From Candidatus Soleaferrea massiliensis AP7 (GTDB lineage Bacteria; Bacillota; Clostridia; Oscillospirales; Ruminococcaceae), in contig NZ_CCYH01000025.1 in the NCBI RefSeq assembly GCF_000820765.1, forward strand, positions 37,713-101,712: a stretch of 64,000 bases of DNA, given 5' to 3'. This document shows, piece after piece, positions 51,966 through 61,215 of the stretch (its first letter is position 1; each line of letters begins with the position of its first letter). The position numbers were made by a program, and so were the translations under genes. Under the pieces are notes generated by a model, which saw nothing but the letters and a program-made list of their open reading frames with translations, had not been told where the DNA came from and did no database searches.

Positions 51966-52145
51966 ATCACACACAAAAAACCGGGGCCTCATCCAGAAAA
52001 GCCGTTGGACATCTCAATCAATCTCAGAATTGATCAGGAAACAGAAAGCAAGATAAAATTCTGTATGGAAAAACTGAATACAACTCGTTCTGATGTTTTA
52101 AGACAAGGTGTCTATGACTTGTATGAGAAACTCCAACAAAAATGA
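51966..52145 (+). CDS. Ribbon-helix-helix protein, array copy 5, no standard start codon
   Basis: A frame following GGAGG reads THKKPGPHPEKPLDISINLR, IDQETESKIKFCMEKLNTTR, SDVLRQGVYDLYEKLQQK to TGA 52143. In frame the only start-like codon at proper spacing is ATC (51966), since GTG AGT at 51956 is out of frame. Either a rare ATC start is used or a base has been lost. The gene has its own promoter/operator and downstream module copy C. Confidence 0.65.
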   Translation: MTHKKPGPHPEKPLDISINLRIDQETESKIKFCMEKLNTTRSDVLRQGVYDLYEKLQQK

Positions 52146-52327
52146 AAGGAAGCGGCTCACCACTCGTCAAAGTCGAAGCCACTTCCCCAACACCAACAAC
52201 TGCTCGAAAGCAGATTGCCGCGTAAATATTATAGCATGCGCCGCGTTCATTTTCAAGCGTTGTTGGATGACAATTTGAAAGGATGCATCATGTATGAAAT
52301 CTGACATTGCACATTTTCTCGACAGCC
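52143..52327 (+). repeat. Downstream module, copy C
   Basis: The most complete copy, leading into an intact MKSD gene. Its short frame ends KYYSMRRVHFQALLDDNLKG then CIMYEI, overlapping the start of the gene at 52294. Confidence 0.8.
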
Positions 52328-52590
52328 GGATAGAAGCGATTATCCGTGATCTGCGGAAAACCAACAGTGAATACGCTTTTGCAGCTGAGCGAAGCAAAGA
52401 GCTGTATCTCAATATAGAACCGGTTATCCATCGGGAAAGGGATATCACGCTCTGCGCGGCAGACCGCTTGGATTTTCAAGAATACTTTAAACAGGCGTTT
52501 ATCGTTACCGCCATCGAACAGCAGGCGCTTTACAGGCAGGGATATCTCGACTGTGTCGGCCTGCTCTCCAAGCTGGGAATCCTTACATAG
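52294..52590 (+). CDS. Hypothetical 98-residue helical protein
   Basis: The product MKSDIAHFLDSRIEAIIRDL, RKTNSEYAFAAERSKELYLN, YFKQAFIVTAIEQQALYRQG, YLDCVGLLSKLGILT is predicted all-helical. It overlaps the short conserved frame of module copy C (ATGAAATCTGA), implying coupling. It is truncated in copy A and absent from copy B. Similar small proteins occur in clostridial genomes without known function. Association with RHH regulators suggests a regulated effector, but toxicity is unproven. Confidence 0.65.
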   Translation: MKSDIAHFLDSRIEAIIRDLRKTNSEYAFAAERSKELYLNIEPVIHRERDITLCAADRLDFQEYFKQAFIVTAIEQQALYRQGYLDCVGLLSKLGILT

Positions 52591-52630
52591 CGGACGCACG
52601 GATATTAAATTCGAACAGAATTCATTGATA

Positions 52631-52672
52631 AAAGAAAGAAGGCTTTGCCGACCGGCAAAGCCTTCTTTCTTT
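52631..52672. terminator. Bidirectional terminator
   Basis: A perfect long stem (AAGAAGGCTTTGCCG / CGGCAAAGCCTTCTT, extended by A/T pairs) lies between the convergent RHH array and esterase gene. It has A-rich and T-rich flanks suited to both directions. Confidence 0.9.
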
Positions 52673-52748
52673 GTGCGCTTTTCCCGCCGGGACAAACCGC
52701 GGGAAAAGCATTTTTCACACATCCATACACAAATACAGCACGAAACGG

Positions 52749-54314
52749 TTAGAGGCTGGTTTTCCTGTGTTTCCGGGATACCGTCCATCCGCCCAAGCCG
52801 AGCAGGATCACGGCCGCGATGCAGAGCATGCCGCTGCTGCAGGCATCCGCGCCGGTCGACGGGTTCGGCTTGCTGCCGGATGCGCTCAGCTTCACAAGGC
52901 AGTCAATGGCTTTCTGAAGCTGGCCGGCCGCCGCGTCCACCTGCTTCTGGCTGGCCTGGTCGTCGTCCAGAACATCCTTGGCGGCTTCGAGCGCCGTATC
53001 CAGCGCGGAGACGCTTGCCTTGGTATACAGGGAGCGGTCAAGCTTTTCGGCCTTTTCGATCAGGGCGCTGAGCGCGTCTTTGCTGACCGGCGCTTCCCGG
53101 TTCCAGAGGATATCCTCGGCAAAGATCGTGAACAGCTGCGGCCATGCGGCCCAGTCATGCGCGCCGAGAACCGGGTATTCGCCGTATGCGATGCCCAGCT
53201 CATCCAGCTTTTCGAGCAGCTCGACCACAGAAATGCCGCCGATGTCATTTTTGTAAGCCATGTCATAGAGACCGTAGCCGATCATCAGGGTCGGATAGTC
53301 GAGATTCTTGAGCTCATCGAAATTGATATCCTTGGTGTTTCCCGCGCTCCAGATACCGAAATAATCAAACGCGGTCGGATGCGCGTAATACAGCGCCGCG
53401 GTCGTCATACCGCCCATCGAAAGGCCTGCAAAGGCGCGGTCGGACGGGCTGCTCGAAGCGTTGTAATTTTCCTCGACAAACGGCAGGATGTTGTCCATCA
53501 CATTGCGGATGATGTCGGCAAAGTCCCAATCATAGTCCTGATTGTTCATCGTGACGACGATGGCGGGTTCGGTTTTGCCCTCGGCCACAAGGTTGTCCAT
53601 GATGTTCGGCACACAGCCGTCGTTCATCCAGTCAAGCTCATGACCGCCGCCGCCGTGAGAAAGATAGATCACCTTATACGGCTCCTCGCGGTCCTTGTCG
53701 TATCCATACGGCAGATAGACCGCGAGCGGGCGCGCCGTACTTCCATCCAGATAGGTGTCGAATACGACTTTGCCGTTCTGCGCGCTTCGCGGAAGCTGCA
53801 CCGAACGGTCGTCGACCTGCTTTTCGGCGTCAAACGGCATGTACACCACGCTGTGATTCGCTTCGCGGCCGTTTTCGGTGTTGACAAGCGGCTTGTTGGC
53901 CGGATCGGTTTTTCCTTCGCCGTCCACGATGTATTTGTAGGTGAAGGAACCGCTCGGCAGCGGCATGGTCAGCGTCCAGACGCCGTCGCCGGCCTGCTTC
54001 ATGTCTTCGGTGTATTGACCAAGCTGGGCTGGGAACATCTCTTTGGTCCATTCATAGGGGGTGTGCTTGACGCTCTGTCCTTCTCTCTCAGTGTAGAAAT
54101 AGAACTGGTCGCCGGCAAGCTGCACCGACTGAGCGGATGCATCCTTGTAGACAAAGGTCGCCGTGTATCCGGTCGGGGAATTCTTGTCGGCCTGTACGGT
54201 TACGCCTTCCTGATAAACCGGTTCGGCCGCCGCAAAGGCCGCGGACGGGATGGCGCCGAGAGCCATAACGGCGGCAAGGGCGCCGGCAAATACGTTTTTC
54301 CAACTTCTTTTCAT
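52749..54314 (-). CDS. Secreted, wall-anchored esterase (feruloyl-esterase-like)
   Basis: This 521-residue protein has a signal peptide (MKRSWKNVFAGALAAVMALG...AAFAAA), an N-terminal Ig/CBM48-like region (WTLTMPLPSGSFTYKYIVDG), an alpha/beta-hydrolase esterase domain with nucleophile in AFAGLSMGGMT and the preceding YLSHGGGGHELDW, a FIVAR-like helical region (KLDRSLYTKASVSALDTALE) and a C-terminal NPSTG motif with membrane helix and RKHRK. It likely removes feruloyl or acetyl groups from plant polysaccharides at the surface. The divergent two-component genes are likely regulators (inference). Confidence 0.9.
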   Translation of the reverse strand: MKRSWKNVFAGALAAVMALGAIPSAAFAAAEPVYQEGVTVQADKNSPTGYTATFVYKDASAQSVQLAGDQFYFYTEREGQSVKHTPYEWTKEMFPAQLGQYTEDMKQAGDGVWTLTMPLPSGSFTYKYIVDGEGKTDPANKPLVNTENGREANHSVVYMPFDAEKQVDDRSVQLPRSAQNGKVVFDTYLDGSTARPLAVYLPYGYDKDREEPYKVIYLSHGGGGHELDWMNDGCVPNIMDNLVAEGKTEPAIVVTMNNQDYDWDFADIIRNVMDNILPFVEENYNASSSPSDRAFAGLSMGGMTTAALYYAHPTAFDYFGIWSAGNTKDINFDELKNLDYPTLMIGYGLYDMAYKNDIGGISVVELLEKLDELGIAYGEYPVLGAHDWAAWPQLFTIFAEDILWNREAPVSKDALSALIEKAEKLDRSLYTKASVSALDTALEAAKDVLDDDQASQKQVDAAAGQLQKAIDCLVKLSASGSKPNPSTGADACSSGMLCIAAVILLGLGGWTVSRKHRKTSL

Positions 54315-54705
54315 CGGTCTTCCTCCAGTATTCTTTGATTTTTCTTGTATAGGATGTTATAATAAAAGTACAACAATTCATGAATAAATTCAACGATAAA
54401 ATAGAACGTAAGGTGGAACAAAACAAAGAAAATCTGGTCATTTATCGTATTCTCGCTACAAAACAGGGCGAATATGGTAAAAAATCGCACCCATACGTAA
54501 AAGTCACAACCAAATCCCCGTATTTGTATGAACTGCTATGTTATGGATGGCTTGTGCCGGGCAGTCCGCCTGTGAAGACGCAGACGCACCGCGGCGGATG
54601 TCACAGAAGACAGCACGCGTGGGTAAAAGAATGCCGGAGCGGACGCGGACTTACCGCGGCGGAGTGCCACGGGAAACGGCACCACAGACAGGAGGGTACA
54701 GACCG
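54315..54705. promoter_or_regulatory. Divergent promoter region of esterase and two-component genes
   Basis: No coding gene supported; the open frame across it lacks a ribosome site. AT-rich sequence near 54340-54420 probably holds the esterase promoter. No clear operator repeats are seen. Confidence 0.45.
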
Positions 54706-56250
54706 ATGATTCGAGTACTATTGGCAGATGACAACAAGGTATCCCTGGAATATTTTTCGACGCTGATCGACTGGGAGCACTATGGGTTTCAGGTGGTCTC
54801 CACCGCGGTGGATGGAGAGGAAGCGCTGTATGAATTTCACCGGCTGCGGCCGGAGGTGGTCATCACCGACATCAAGATGCCCACGATGACCGGCATCGAG
54901 CTGGCTGAGAGAATTCATGAAACGTCGCCGCAGACCGTCGTCCTCTTCCTGTCCAGCTACAGTGAATTCACCTATGTGCGGTCGGCGCTGAAGCTCAAGG
55001 TGTTCGACTACCTGCTCAAGCATGAGACGGACCAGCGCACCCTGTTGGGAAAGCTGGAGACGGTGCGCACGCATCTGGAGCAGCTCAGCCGGCGCAACCG
55101 CCATCAGATGGAAGGGGAGTTCCTTTCGTTGTTCCGGGAATGCCAGGAGGATATGCAGCCAACGCTGGAAAACACCTACCGGGAAACCTTCCCGGAGCGG
55201 TACGACCTGCTGCTGCTGGAGCAGGACCATGTGCTGGAGATGATCGCGCACAAGCTTGGCTGCCGCACCGGGCAGGTGCAGGAGAGCGCGCTCAAAAAGC
55301 TCTGTTATCAGGAGGATTTCACCGCGGTCGTGCGCATCGACGACTACCGCTATCTTGCGCTTCTGAAGCCGCAGGAGCATCCGATCGAAACGGCCTACCG
55401 GATCAAGGAGCTTCTGGAAACCCGGATGGGGGAGCGTTTCTCGGTTCTCGTGCTGGCAGGCGGCCAGCCGGTCATGGCGTGTATGCGCGCTTATCTGAAC
55501 AACAGGGACCGGCTGAATCAGAAATACTTCTTCCCGGCGTCGTCGGTGCTGCATGAAAGTTTCTTGCAGCCGCCCGCCGCCGGACTGGAACCGGTTGACG
55601 AACCCGCCGTCCTGCGTGCGCTGGAGGATGAGCGTTTCGATGAAATCATGCGGCTGATGGACCGGGATTACCTGCGCATCATCCAGGCGAAGGATTACGG
55701 GCAGTTCAGCGAGCTGAGCGACCTGCTGCTGGGCGGGCTCCTGCGGCATCATCTGAAAACGGCCGACTTCTCAAACGGGCAGGTGTTCTGTGCCTATGAC
55801 GAGCATATGGCGGTCTTCTGGTATGACGCCTACTCGGTCTATCAGTGGATGAAACAGCAGTACGCGTCGCTGGCAAGGCTGCTGGTATCCCGCCCGGCAG
55901 GCATGGGCGGCAGCAGGATTGTCAGCGAAGCGGTGTCCTATGTGAACCGGCATTACATGGACGGTTCCCTGAGCGTCGAGCAGATTGCCGACAAGCTGGA
56001 TATCAGCGTCAGCCGGCTCAACGACATCTTCAAGAAGGAAACGGGCGGCACCATCGGCAAGCTGATTGTCAAGATCCGCATGAGCCACGCAAAGAAGCTG
56101 CTGGATGAGGGACGCTGCAAGATCACGGAGATCGGCCCGATGGTGGGATACAATACGCTGTCCTATTTCTCAAAGGTATACCGCAAGGTTTACGGGCTGT
56201 CCCCGCAGGAATACAAGAGGAAATGCGATGAAGATAAAAGAGCGCTTTAA
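54706..56250 (+). CDS. YesN-type response regulator with AraC DNA-binding domain
   Basis: This 514-residue protein starts at ATG 54706 behind GGAGGG. It has a receiver domain (MIRVLLADDNKVSLEYF; VVITDIKMPTMTGIELAERI with phospho-Asp; KHET in place of KP..), a long linker and a C-terminal double helix-turn-helix of AraC type (MDGSLSVEQIADKLDISVSR; ITEIGPMVGYNTLSYFSKVY). Such regulators control carbohydrate genes. It is coupled to the kinase gene by overlap. Confidence 0.93.
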   Translation: MIRVLLADDNKVSLEYFSTLIDWEHYGFQVVSTAVDGEEALYEFHRLRPEVVITDIKMPTMTGIELAERIHETSPQTVVLFLSSYSEFTYVRSALKLKVFDYLLKHETDQRTLLGKLETVRTHLEQLSRRNRHQMEGEFLSLFRECQEDMQPTLENTYRETFPERYDLLLLEQDHVLEMIAHKLGCRTGQVQESALKKLCYQEDFTAVVRIDDYRYLALLKPQEHPIETAYRIKELLETRMGERFSVLVLAGGQPVMACMRAYLNNRDRLNQKYFFPASSVLHESFLQPPAAGLEPVDEPAVLRALEDERFDEIMRLMDRDYLRIIQAKDYGQFSELSDLLLGGLLRHHLKTADFSNGQVFCAYDEHMAVFWYDAYSVYQWMKQQYASLARLLVSRPAGMGGSRIVSEAVSYVNRHYMDGSLSVEQIADKLDISVSRLNDIFKKETGGTIGKLIVKIRMSHAKKLLDEGRCKITEIGPMVGYNTLSYFSKVYRKVYGLSPQEYKRKCDEDKRAL

Positions 56251-58021
56251 CACCATCACCAAAAAGAGCATCCTGATGATCTCCGCCATCGGCATCGCGG
56301 TGATCCTGCTGATCAATATGGGGTTCCCGGCCATCTTTTACGAGATCATGAAGCCCCACTTCTCCCAGTCGGTTTCGAGCGTCATCAATGCCTGTGCGGT
56401 GCGCCAAAGCTACATCTGGCGCAGCAACAGCGTGGCCTACAGGCTGTCGTTCGACGAGGCGTTCCATCAGCTTGTTGCCGATTATGACAACGAGGATGCG
56501 GGCAGGGACGCGCTTTATGAGGAAATCCAGAGCTTCCTTCCGGTCAACCGCGTCGGCTATGCCAAGGGGAAGAATCCGGGCGCCGGCGCGATCACCTCCA
56601 CAAGCTACAACATGGTATACACCGAAGAAGGGGATTCCTTCTATATTCCGGAAGCCGCCGGCTACGCGCGGGTCGTTCTGGAATCCGGCTGGCTGAAAAG
56701 CCTGCCCGGGGATCAGGAGAGCGCGAGCTATTCGCCGGTTCTCTATGGAGAAAAGGAAAGCGGGCTGCAGGCGCTGTGCTTTGCGGTCCCGTTCGATGCG
56801 GGCGGCCTGCGCTGCTATGCGGTGCACATCATGAACTTTGCCGAACTCGAAGCGCAGTTCGGCGAGATGCACGCGCTGGACATTGACGATTATCTGCTGC
56901 TGTGCGAAGGGGAGGAGCTGTACCGCAGTCTTGGAGAAGGCTCCCAAATCGACCTGGACGCCTATCCGGCGGAGATGTACGAGGGCCTCCAATACGAGAC
57001 CAGAAGCTTCGACAAGCCCGATGGCATCGATTTTATGGTGCTCTGCTCGTATGAGGAGGAGGACTTCCGCTTAGCCGTGCATGTGCCGAAGGAAACGCTG
57101 CTGCTGCCGTACAGCCGGATCTTCCTGCTGTTCCAGCTGTTTCTGTGCGCGCTTGTGCTGCTGCTGCTCATCATGGTATGCTTCACGCTCAGGGGCATTT
57201 TAAGCAGGCTGACCAGGCTGGACCGGCGAATGAACCGGGTGCGGCAGGGCGATTACAACGTGGTGCTCCTGGATAAGCACACCGATGAAATCGGCAATCT
57301 CGCGTGTACCTTCAATATGATGCTGCAGACCATCAAGGAGGATATCCGCCGGCAGGTGGAGCACGAGAAGAAGGAGCAGCAGATGCAGTACAGCCTGCTG
57401 GTTTCCGCAATCGACCCGCATTTTGTCTACAACACGCTGAACACCATCACCTTTCTCGCGAAGATGAACCGCAACGATGAGATCGTCGAGGTGAACAACG
57501 CGCTCATCGGCACGCTGAAGGACCGGCTGACCATGAAGAACTGCAAGACCTTTGACAGCGTAAAGGTGGAAAAAGAGGTGCTGGAGCAGTACATGCTGAT
57601 CCAGCGCTGCCTGTGCCACAACCAGATCGATTACCGCTTCATCGTCTCAAAGGAGGATGAAGCGCTGCAGATCCCCAAGAACATCCTGCAGCCCCTGGTG
57701 GAGAACGCGCTGCAGCACGGCATCCTGCCGCATAAGGACCCCCAAACGCGCAGGATTATCGAGGGCAGCATCACCATCACGGTGACGCGCGAGCAGGAAC
57801 AAACCGTCATCCGGCTTGCCGACAACGGCGTCGGTATGGACAAGCAAACCATTGAGAAGTTTTTTGTGCAGCTGCCGGAGTCCATCCAGAACAAAGGCTC
57901 CCAGCACATCGGGGTACACAACGTCCGGATGCGGCTGTCCTATTTATATGGAGACCGCTGCCGCATGCGGGTGGAAAGCGCGCCGGGTGAGGGCACGCGG
58001 ATCACCATTGTGCTGCCCTGA
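56228..58021 (+). CDS. YesM-type sensor histidine kinase
   Basis: This 597-residue kinase has helix 1 (ILMISAIGIAVILLINMGFP), an extracytoplasmic sensor of about 260 residues, helix 2 (IFLLFQLFLCALVLLLLIMV), a HAMP-like region (RLTRLDRRMNRVRQGDYNVV), a His_kinase domain (SAIDPHFVYNTLNTITFLAK) and HATPase (LVENALQHGILPHK; IRLADNGVGMD; HIGVHNVRMRLSYLYG). The ATG at 56228 overlaps the regulator end by 23 bp. No ABC transporter is adjacent. Confidence 0.93.
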   Translation: MKIKERFNTITKKSILMISAIGIAVILLINMGFPAIFYEIMKPHFSQSVSSVINACAVRQSYIWRSNSVAYRLSFDEAFHQLVADYDNEDAGRDALYEEIQSFLPVNRVGYAKGKNPGAGAITSTSYNMVYTEEGDSFYIPEAAGYARVVLESGWLKSLPGDQESASYSPVLYGEKESGLQALCFAVPFDAGGLRCYAVHIMNFAELEAQFGEMHALDIDDYLLLCEGEELYRSLGEGSQIDLDAYPAEMYEGLQYETRSFDKPDGIDFMVLCSYEEEDFRLAVHVPKETLLLPYSRIFLLFQLFLCALVLLLLIMVCFTLRGILSRLTRLDRRMNRVRQGDYNVVLLDKHTDEIGNLACTFNMMLQTIKEDIRRQVEHEKKEQQMQYSLLVSAIDPHFVYNTLNTITFLAKMNRNDEIVEVNNALIGTLKDRLTMKNCKTFDSVKVEKEVLEQYMLIQRCLCHNQIDYRFIVSKEDEALQIPKNILQPLVENALQHGILPHKDPQTRRIIEGSITITVTREQEQTVIRLADNGVGMDKQTIEKFFVQLPESIQNKGSQHIGVHNVRMRLSYLYGDRCRMRVESAPGEGTRITIVLP

Positions 58022-58529
58022 ACCCTGAAAAGCCGTTTTTGCCGCCGCGCATAAAGAACGGATGTCCACCGGATTCCAGTCACAGCCCATGATCCCATCT
58101 GCGGTCTGTTCGCTTGCGGATGAAACAGGGGAGTATTGCGTTTAGCCGCAATTCGCGTGGTTATACATAAAAATTTGCACGGTCCGTTGTCGTGCCGGTG
58201 CGAATGCGGTATGGCTGTACGGCAATGGATACTGCCGGTCCCGGATAACAGGTGGGTGTGAAGCGTCGTGGACGCTGTTTTGGAGGCTGTCTGGCAGGTG
58301 TGCTGATCCGGTGCGGGGGCAAAGCGGCCCATGTATCTCATGCGGCCCCGGACACCAGGCGGGAGGAGCGGCGCGGAACGGAAAGCTTGGTTTCCTCGCG
58401 CTTTACAGTTTTTAGCGGCTGTTGGATGACAAAAAACATCTGTGATTGACAGGATGTTGAAGTACGATGCATAGACAAAAATACCAATAGATCATGAAGA
58501 GTTTTTTGCCGAATAATTTCGATTCACTA
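58022..58529. other. Intergenic region downstream of the kinase
   Basis: No gene supported. Short frames on both strands are without ribosome sites. No strong terminator recognised. Confidence 0.4.
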
Positions 58530-58559
58530 TTGTTTTTCGATAAAATAATGTGTTATAAT
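58530..58559 (+). promoter_or_regulatory. Probable promoter of the surface-protein gene
   Basis: TTGTTT (58530-58535) and TATAAT (58554-58559) with 18-bp spacing precede a leader of about 315 nt. Confidence 0.6.
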
Positions 58560-58597
58560 GTAAAAAATAGTCCGTGTTTTATATGGAAATGCGGAGT

Positions 58598-58683
58598 CAT
58601 ACACGCACACAGATAGATGCATGCGGCAGCGGCTGTATATGACGCTGCTTCATCTATGCGAAATCATACATGCGCACAGATAG
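58598..58683 (+). repeat. Two 19-bp direct repeats in the long leader
   Basis: CATACACGCACACAGATAG (58598-58616) recurs as CATACATGCGCACAGATAG (58665-58683), 67 bp apart with two differences. They lie in the transcribed leader of the surface-protein gene, so they may be RNA-level or protein-binding sites. No known riboswitch recognised. Confidence 0.6.
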
Positions 58684-58884
58684 GCGCGGCTGATTCAGTT
58701 TGTAGCACCCATGTCCATCAAGGACGGTGTATACATATTCCTTTTGCGTGCTGCCTGAACCAATCCGGGCAGCGGCCAAAGGGGCATTCCCACAGCAATT
58801 CCCGCTGTTTGGGACGGCGCGGCGGGAACAGGCAGAATGCTATGGCGTCCCAGTGGTATAAAATGATAGGAGGTCATGAAAAAC

Positions 58885-61125
58885 ATGAAAAAAACAAGAC
58901 GTGAGCTTTGGACGTGCGGCCTTGTGCTGCTGGTTTGCATGGCGATGCTGATTGCGACAACGCTTGCATGGTTCAGCGATACGGTATCCAACAAGGGCAA
59001 CCGCATCCAGGCAGGAACCCTGAACGTGCTGTTCTCCGCATCGAATGCGGTGGGGGACGACGGCGATCTGGCTGAGGGCACCACCGGTATCCTCGACCTG
59101 TCCGCCGATGACGCAAAGCTGTTCGATGAATCGAACTGGCAGCCAGGCGATACCCTGACCCGTTACCTGCGTGTCAAGAACACCGGCAGCCTTGCGCTCA
59201 AATACGATGTCAACCTGCTGCTGCGGGGCAATGGTAAGCTGGACGATGCCATCGAGGTATCGGTCGCACCGCTGACCGGCAGCCCCGGCGTCAGCCTCGG
59301 CGACGCGACCGGCACTGTCAGCACGGTTGCCGCAAATGTGGAGAACATCAAGATGAACGGCGCGCTGACGGCGGGAACACCCGAAGCAAAGCCGTACCAG
59401 ATCTTCCAGGTAGACGTGAAATTCCTGGAGAGCGCCGGAAACACCTACAATGCCCAAGAAGCCGGCGCCTATGAATTCGGCCTGGATGTCGTGCTGACCG
59501 CAACACAGAACAAGGATGAAGCGACGGTCATCCCGGTTCGCAAAGCGTCCGACTTCACCGATGCGGCCGGTTCACCGACCTATGTCCTGATGGACAACAT
59601 CAGCGGCGACGTCAAACTGAGCAAATATGCCAACATCGACCTGAACGGCTATACGCTGGACGGCAATCTGACTGTCAGCATCCCGGCTTCCGAAGGAATC
59701 GGAACGATGGACATCGGCACCGCGAAGAATCCGGGCAAGATCACCGGAACACTGCGGGTGGATGTGCTGAACGGCACGGTCAACGCCTACGATGCCTACG
59801 ATGAGAACGGCCAGATCATCATCGATGCGGTTTCCAGTCACTCCTTCCATTTCTATGGAAACTCAGCCGCAACCATCGAGCTGAAAGCTGGCCGCCTGGT
59901 CATTGAAGACGGAGCAGTTGTCGGCAAGGTGCTGATTCCGGAAGAGACCACCGCACAGACCATCGTGGTCAACAACGGCACCATCGACTATCTCGACTCG
60001 AAAACACAGGGAGAAAGCACCGTCATCACCGGCAACCGCCCGGGACAGATCGAAGAGGGCGCAAATGTGGACCTCTCCAGCTTTGCTTGGGACGGTTCCA
60101 CCACAACCCCGGTCACACCGGAAGGCAATGTCTACACCGTCTCGACCCCGGAAGAGCTTGCATGGATAGCCGCCGAGGTCAACGGCGGAAACAAGATGTC
60201 CGGCAAAACCGTCAGGCTTTCGGCGGATGTCAACATGGGTTCTAAAAACTGGACACCGATCGGAAATAAGACCAATAAATTTTTTGGGACTTTTGACGGC
60301 GCGGGACATACTGTATCCAACCTGTTGATTGACGATACCTCGCTGGAAGGCGCGGGCCTGATCGGCTTCGCCAGCTCCCCGGCGCTGATCAAAGGCGTCA
60401 CGGTGCACAATGCAAAGATTACCGCGCAGGCGTCGGCAGGTTCGGTGGTCGGCAGCTACTTTACAGCCAATATTGAAGACTGCCATGCAACAGGCCTCAT
60501 TCAGATCACCACAAACTACAAAGCGGCCGGACTTGCAGGCGAGGGCTATGGCACCGTCAAGAACTGTTCGGTAGATGGCGATGAAGGCAGTTTTGTCAAG
60601 GGTGTTTACCTGAAAGCAAATCTGGAAGGCGATAATGTTGGCGGACTGATTGCGTTTACTGGAGAACTCAACGGAAAGGATGTCATTGTCAACTGCCATG
60701 CCGATATTAAGGTTGAGGGAACCCGCAAAGTTGGCGGTCTGATCGGTTACCTGCATTATGGATGCAACGTCGTAAACTCCTATGCATTGGGCGATGTCAG
60801 CATTGATGCACCGGATTCCTACTTAAGCAGCTTCCTGAATAAGAATGCAATTATGATTGGTGGGCTGGTCGGAGAATTCGATGGCCGGACTGTGGAAAGC
60901 AAAATTATCAACTGTTATGCAACAGGCAAAGTTACAGGCTCGACCAATGCTGCAGTCAATCAGAGTCGAATCGGTGGTCTGGCAGGAGGTAGTTCCAGGA
61001 CATCCAATCCTCTGATTACCATCACCGACAGCTATTATGCAAACGATGTGGGCAGCAATTACACCACCAACTCCTATGGCACGCCCGCTACCAAAGCTGA
61101 GATTATGGCGATGATCAACGGATAA
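58885..61125 (+). CDS. TasA/camelysin-like surface protein with GLUG repeats
   Basis: This protein of about 746 residues has a SipW-type signal peptide (KTRRELWTCGLVLLVCMAML; TTLAWFSDTVSNKGNRIQAG) and a TasA-like beta domain (LRVKNTGSLALKYDVNLLLR). A long beta-solenoid-like middle (IDLNGYTLDGNLTVSI) and GLUG-type repeats follow (FDGAGHTVSNLLIDD; VGGLIGYLHYGCNVVNSYAL; IGGLAGGSSRTSNPLITITD). TasA proteins form extracellular fibres. No SipW peptidase or sortase gene is adjacent. ATG 58876 is 2 nt from AGGAGG, so 58885 is preferred. Confidence 0.85.
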   Translation: MKKTRRELWTCGLVLLVCMAMLIATTLAWFSDTVSNKGNRIQAGTLNVLFSASNAVGDDGDLAEGTTGILDLSADDAKLFDESNWQPGDTLTRYLRVKNTGSLALKYDVNLLLRGNGKLDDAIEVSVAPLTGSPGVSLGDATGTVSTVAANVENIKMNGALTAGTPEAKPYQIFQVDVKFLESAGNTYNAQEAGAYEFGLDVVLTATQNKDEATVIPVRKASDFTDAAGSPTYVLMDNISGDVKLSKYANIDLNGYTLDGNLTVSIPASEGIGTMDIGTAKNPGKITGTLRVDVLNGTVNAYDAYDENGQIIIDAVSSHSFHFYGNSAATIELKAGRLVIEDGAVVGKVLIPEETTAQTIVVNNGTIDYLDSKTQGESTVITGNRPGQIEEGANVDLSSFAWDGSTTTPVTPEGNVYTVSTPEELAWIAAEVNGGNKMSGKTVRLSADVNMGSKNWTPIGNKTNKFFGTFDGAGHTVSNLLIDDTSLEGAGLIGFASSPALIKGVTVHNAKITAQASAGSVVGSYFTANIEDCHATGLIQITTNYKAAGLAGEGYGTVKNCSVDGDEGSFVKGVYLKANLEGDNVGGLIAFTGELNGKDVIVNCHADIKVEGTRKVGGLIGYLHYGCNVVNSYALGDVSIDAPDSYLSSFLNKNAIMIGGLVGEFDGRTVESKIINCYATGKVTGSTNAAVNQSRIGGLAGGSSRTSNPLITITDSYYANDVGSNYTTNSYGTPATKAEIMAMING

Positions 61126-61170
61126 ATCTGCGCAGTTTTTGTTCTGAACAGGACCTTTAAAAACCGAATA

Positions 61171-61215
61171 CATGCCCCCAGATGCAGAAGGATATGAACT
61201 GCGTCTGGGGGCATG
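61171..61215 (+). terminator. Terminator of the surface-protein gene
   Basis: CATGCCCCCAGATGCAG pairs with CTGCGTCTGGGGGCATG (one G-T pair) around 11 nt, followed by TTGTAT. Confidence 0.75.

Noticed and set aside
52671..54338. A 555-codon plus-strand frame opposite the esterase gene
   Set aside because: Shadow of a GC-rich gene; the minus frame has signal peptide, catalytic motif and anchor.
54538..54705. N-terminal extension of the YesN-type regulator to 54538
   Set aside because: The receiver domain starts at ATG 54706 with GGAGGG upstream; the extension is basic, unstructured and has no ribosome site.
58560..58884. Possible c-di-GMP riboswitch in the surface-protein leader, suggested by the c-di-GMP genes in this window
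   Set aside because: I could not find the conserved GEMM core or tetraloop-receptor pattern; the direct repeats do not match it.
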